DNA of 9,361 nucleotides from an uncultured Rhizobiaceae group bacterium (GTDB lineage: Bacteria; Pseudomonadota; Alphaproteobacteria; Rhizobiales; Rhizobiaceae): NCBI GenBank assembly GCA_938009335.1, contig CALLHT010000134.1:1-9361 (forward strand). Direction: 5' to 3'. This document shows positions 7,628 to 9,361 of this stretch, piece by piece. Position numbers and translations under genes: made by a program. Numbering within the stretch: the stretch's first letter is position 1; every line of letters begins with the position of its first letter. The notes below the pieces were generated by a model, which was not told the DNA's origin, did not search any database, and was given only the letters and a program-made list of their open reading frames with translations.

Positions 7628-7645
7628 GTCTTCAATCATGAAGAC
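7628..7645 (-). promoter_or_regulatory. Stem-loop at the predicted 5' end of the glpD operon mRNA
   Basis: GTCTTCA (7628-7634) and TGAAGAC (7639-7645) form a perfect 7-bp inverted repeat around a 4-base loop. From the -10 at 7651-7656 the transcript is predicted to start near 7643-7645, so the message would begin with or inside this hairpin. It lies about 10 bases before the glpD ribosome binding site. A 5'-terminal hairpin can stabilise a transcript against 5'-end-dependent decay. That role is inference; the inverted repeat itself is plain. Confidence 0.5.
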
Positions 7646-7650
7646 ACCTC

Positions 7651-7679
7651 ATCAAAAGTGAAAATAAAACGAATGTCAA
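7651..7679 (-). promoter_or_regulatory. Promoter of the glpD-glpSTPQUV operon
   Basis: On the minus strand a perfect TTGACA -35 (7674-7679) is followed after 17 bases by TTTGAT (7651-7656), a 4 of 6 match to the -10 consensus. The predicted start is near 7644, about 37 bases before the chosen glpD GTG. Proposed GlpR boxes overlap the -35 and lie in the spacer, which fits repression by blocking RNA polymerase. Readthrough from glpR is also possible, since I see no clear terminator between the genes. Confidence 0.6.
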
Positions 7680-7693
7680 ACGAAAATATTTCG
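7667..7693. promoter_or_regulatory. Probable GlpR operator at the glpD promoter
   Basis: AAACGAA occurs twice, at 7667-7673 and 7678-7684, exactly 11 bp (one helical turn) apart. The second copy extends to AAACGAAAAT, which is repeated exactly upstream of glpR. It also forms one arm of a palindrome, CGAAA-ATA-TTTCG (7681-7693). Read on the minus strand, 7679-7688 is TATTTTCGTT, an exact match to the E. coli GlpR consensus WATKYTCGWW as I recall it. A further partial copy in reverse (ATCGTTT) lies at 7704-7710. The boxes overlap the -35 element, consistent with repression. Confidence 0.6.
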
Positions 7694-7716
7694 AATGCTG
7701 TGTATCGTTTTCGGGG

Positions 7717-8484
7717 CTACCCGGCACCTACTTCGATCAGGCGCACATCATTCTCGGCACAAACCAGACGAATGTTTTCGCTTCCGCAATGATCCGTTAC
7801 AAACGTGTTGACCTGAGACAAATGCCCGATACGAACAGGAGCGGTGCGTTCAAACTTGGTTGAATCGGCGACCAGAATAACATTCCGGGCATTCTCAATG
7901 ATCGCCTGCGCCACCTTAACCTCACGAATATCGAAATCCAGCAAAGCGCCATCATTGTCGATAGCAGATGAACCAATTACCGCGTGATCCACTTTAAACT
8001 GCCGAATAAAATCAACCGCAGTCTCACCCACAATACCACCATCCGTGCTTCTAACCACACCCCCGGCCATCACTACTTCAAACTTGGGATAAACGCGCAT
8101 CTTATTGGCAACATTGATGTTATTGGTGATCGCCATTAATCCCGCATGACCCAACAAAGCTTCGCTGACGGCCTCTGTGGTTGTGCCAATATTGATAAAG
8201 AGCGACGATTCATCCGGAATCAGCTGAGCGGCGGCAGCACCAATTGCATTCTTCTCAGCGGCTGCAATTTTACGACGATCTTCATATTCAACATTGGCCA
8301 CACCAGAAGGAAACTCAGCACCGCCATGAATGCGCGTCAGAAGTCTTTTATCACAAAGTTCATTCAGATCTTTTCGTATGGTCTGGGGCGTAACCCCAAA
8401 CCGAGCAGCAAGTTCATCAACCAGCACGCGCTCTTCCGCCTTAGCAACATCCAGGATTTTCTCATGACGCGGACTGATATACAT
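7717..8484 (-). CDS. glpR: DeoR-family transcriptional repressor of glycerol catabolism
   Basis: This 255-residue protein has standard DeoR-family length and layout. An N-terminal winged helix-turn-helix (about 5-57) contains VDELAARFGVTPQTIRKDL (22-40) and the wing RIHGGAE (51-57). A C-terminal DeoRC sensor domain follows, with the phosphosugar-site elements NIGTTTEA (98-105), TNN (120-122), GG (141-142) and ADSTKFER (206-213). It probably represses the adjacent operon and is released by glycerol-3-phosphate or a similar effector. The family often senses phosphorylated sugars. Its position directly before glpD and the shared operator-like repeat in both promoter regions support the GlpR call and suggest autoregulation. 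The ribosome binding site is weak, which would suit low repressor levels. A different DeoR-type regulator is possible but less likely in this context. Confidence 0.9.
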   Translation of the reverse strand: MYISPRHEKILDVAKAEERVLVDELAARFGVTPQTIRKDLNELCDKRLLTRIHGGAEFPSGVANVEYEDRRKIAAAEKNAIGAAAAQLIPDESSLFINIGTTTEAVSEALLGHAGLMAITNNINVANKMRVYPKFEVVMAGGVVRSTDGGIVGETAVDFIRQFKVDHAVIGSSAIDNDGALLDFDIREVKVAQAIIENARNVILVADSTKFERTAPVRIGHLSQVNTFVTDHCGSENIRLVCAENDVRLIEVGAG

Positions 8485-8488
8485 GACT

Positions 8489-8533
8489 CAAATTTTTTCG
8501 TTTTTCTTTCATTTCTTCATAAACGAAAATTTG
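8489..8533. promoter_or_regulatory. Probable GlpR operator between glpR and the divergent transporter gene
   Basis: CAAATTTTTTCGTTT (8489-8503) and AAACGAAAATTTG (8521-8533) form a long inverted repeat, identical as arms except for two extra T bases in the left arm. The arms are separated by a pyrimidine-rich 17-base stretch. The right arm holds AAACGAAAAT (8521-8530), the same 10-mer found at the glpD promoter. Its minus-strand reading AATTTTCGTT (8522-8531) is an exact match to WATKYTCGWW. The site covers the glpR leader and touches the -35 of the plus-strand gene, so autoregulation and possibly control of the transporter are suggested. Confidence 0.55.
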
Positions 8534-8543
8534 AAAACTGCAA
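8516..8543 (-). promoter_or_regulatory. Candidate glpR promoter
   Basis: On the minus strand TTGCAG (8538-8543) is followed after 16 bases by TATGAA (8516-8521). Both elements are weak (3 and 4 of 6). The proposed GlpR box falls exactly in the spacer. A perfect minus-strand TATAAT at 8551-8556 also exists but has no recognisable -35 at the right distance, so the true glpR start remains uncertain. Confidence 0.28.
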
Positions 8544-8558
8544 TACCGACATTATAAT
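8531..8558 (+). promoter_or_regulatory. Promoter of the divergent EamA/DMT transporter gene
   Basis: TTGAAA (8531-8536, 5 of 6) and a perfect TATAAT (8553-8558) are separated by 16 bases. The predicted start is near 8565, leaving a leader of about 65 bases before the ATG at 8630. The right arm of the proposed GlpR operator overlaps the -35, so GlpR binding there could repress this gene. Confidence 0.6.
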
Positions 8559-8629
8559 GGCAACTCATAGACAGTATTTGCCGCAAGTTTCGGGTAGCGC
8601 GTGCCCCCCTTTTCCCATAAGCAGGCAGG

Positions 8630-9361
8630 ATGAACCAAAACCCGACCGCTTCCACTAAAGATTGGGCAATGATTGCCCTTCTCGCCCTGATATGGGGCGG
8701 TTCATTTTTGTTTGGCCGCATCCTCATGTTGGAGTGGCCTCCATTCACAGTTGTGTTCTTGCGCGTGGCACTTGCCGCATTGTCGTTGTGGATTTTTCTC
8801 GCCGTTACGAGAAAACGCTTTCCAGCAGACCGATCTCTGCTGGGCGCAATAATCCTCATGGGAATTATCAACAATGTCATTCCTTTTTCCCTAATCCTCA
8901 TCGGACAACAGGAGATCGGTTCCGGCCTTGCTTCTGTTGTAAACGCTATGACGCCGATTTGGACGCTGATCATCGCCAATCGCTTTACCAGCGATGAGAA
9001 ATTCTCCAGAAACAAAACCATCGGCATAGCGCTCGGGTTTATCGGCGTTACCGTGCTAATTGGCGCAGATTTTGTTCAGGGTTTGACGGCTTCCGCCTGG
9101 GCGCAAGTTGCGGTATTAGGCGCAACAATTTCCTATGGCTTCGCAGGGGTTTTTGGAAAGCGGTTTAAGGAACAAGACCCGATTGTGATTTCTACGGGCC
9201 AACTCACAGCAGCTAGCCTAATCATCTTTCCCATCATGATTGCGACTGAAGGATTTTTCGAGGTTAGTCCGCCAACGACCGAGCTTGTCATTTCAACGCT
9301 GGGTCTGGCAATTCTGTGCACAGCGTTTGCTTATGTTCTCTACTTCAAGATTTTAGCAAGT
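8630..9361 (+). CDS. DMT-superfamily (EamA) transporter, 3' end outside the window
   Basis: This open frame of 244 codons reaches the window edge without a stop. EamA/DMT proteins usually have about 290-300 residues and ten membrane helices, so roughly 50 residues are missing. Seen: a first helix with ALIWGGSFLFGR (19-30), FLRVALAALSLW (43-54), the end of helix four with SVVNAMTPIWTLI (102-114), IGIALGFIGVTVLI (131-144), then the second repeat beginning near 157 with a closing TAFAYVLYFKIL (231-242). These are typical of metabolite exporters or importers of this family. The substrate cannot be read from sequence. The ATG at 8630 has only a modest upstream site (AAGCAGG, 4 bases away); the ATG at 8669 would cut into the first helix. 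The gene is divergent from glpR, so a link to glycerol metabolism is possible but unproven. Confidence 0.9.
   Translation, partial: MNQNPTASTKDWAMIALLALIWGGSFLFGRILMLEWPPFTVVFLRVALAALSLWIFLAVTRKRFPADRSLLGAIILMGIINNVIPFSLILIGQQEIGSGLASVVNAMTPIWTLIIANRFTSDEKFSRNKTIGIALGFIGVTVLIGADFVQGLTASAWAQVAVLGATISYGFAGVFGKRFKEQDPIVISTGQLTAASLIIFPIMIATEGFFEVSPPTTELVISTLGLAILCTAFAYVLYFKILAS

Noticed and set aside
7565..7639. A 24-codon upstream reading frame on the minus strand that begins with ATG in the glpD leader hairpin, is preceded by GAGGTG, and overlaps the glpD start out of frame.
   Set aside because: The predicted transcription start lies only a few bases before this ATG, so its apparent ribosome site would mostly not be transcribed. 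The peptide has no recognisable features, and the overlap is explained by chance.
8551..8556. A perfect minus-strand TATAAT as the glpR -10.
   Set aside because: No -35-like sequence lies 16-18 bases upstream. The bases overlap the plus-strand TATAAT, which does have a good -35, so the minus-strand reading is probably a by-product of the near-symmetric ATTATAAT.
8509..9027. A 172-codon minus-strand open frame opposite the EamA transporter gene.
   Set aside because: The plus strand encodes clear membrane helices with family motifs over the same bases. The antisense product is arginine-rich and featureless, as expected of a shadow frame.

Overview
The window holds a glycerol uptake and catabolism locus of the alphaproteobacterial (rhizobial-type) kind. 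The organism is most likely an alphaproteobacterium, probably Hyphomicrobiales/Rhizobiales or a marine relative. That inference rests on gene content and order (glpR, glpD, two ABC ATPases, two permeases, a DUF2160 protein, a periplasmic binding protein), which matches the glycerol ABC transporter operon known from Rhizobium leguminosarum. Base composition looks moderate, near 50% GC by eye, so a very GC-rich genus is less likely. I cannot name the species.

Layout, read on the minus strand from right to left: glpR (DeoR-family repressor, 8484-7717), a short regulatory gap, glpD (glycerol-3-phosphate dehydrogenase, 7607-6090), glpS and glpT (ABC ATPases, 6080-4998 and 4989-3916), glpP and glpQ (permeases, 3913-3026 and 3026-2133), a DUF2160 membrane protein often called glpU (2122-1841), and glpV (periplasmic solute-binding protein, 1764-43). 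From glpD to glpU the genes are spaced 10 bp or less, or overlap by one base, so they form one transcription unit. glpV follows after 76 bp. Glycerol kinase (glpK) is absent and would be expected just beyond position 1. To the right, a divergent plus-strand EamA/DMT-family transporter gene (8630 onward) runs off the window. No stretch longer than 300 bp lacks a gene.

How the genes work together (inference from family knowledge): GlpV captures glycerol in the periplasm, GlpP/GlpQ (perhaps with GlpU) carry it across the inner membrane using ATP hydrolysed by GlpS/GlpT, a kinase makes glycerol-3-phosphate, and GlpD oxidises that to dihydroxyacetone phosphate. GlpR represses the system until a phosphorylated effector accumulates. 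The sequence shows a 10-mer (AAACGAAAAT) present in both the glpD and the glpR promoter regions. Each copy overlaps an exact match to the E. coli GlpR consensus as I recall it. The glpD copy also overlaps a perfect TTGACA -35.

Most notable observation: the two ATPases have complementary defects. GlpT lacks the LSGGQ signature and GlpS lacks the switch histidine. In a head-to-tail heterodimer both defects fall in the same composite ATP site, leaving one canonical and one degenerate site. This is common in exporters such as the CFTR/MRP group but unexpected for a MalK-type importer. A second notable feature is a perfect 7-bp stem-loop placed at the predicted 5' end of the glpD operon mRNA.
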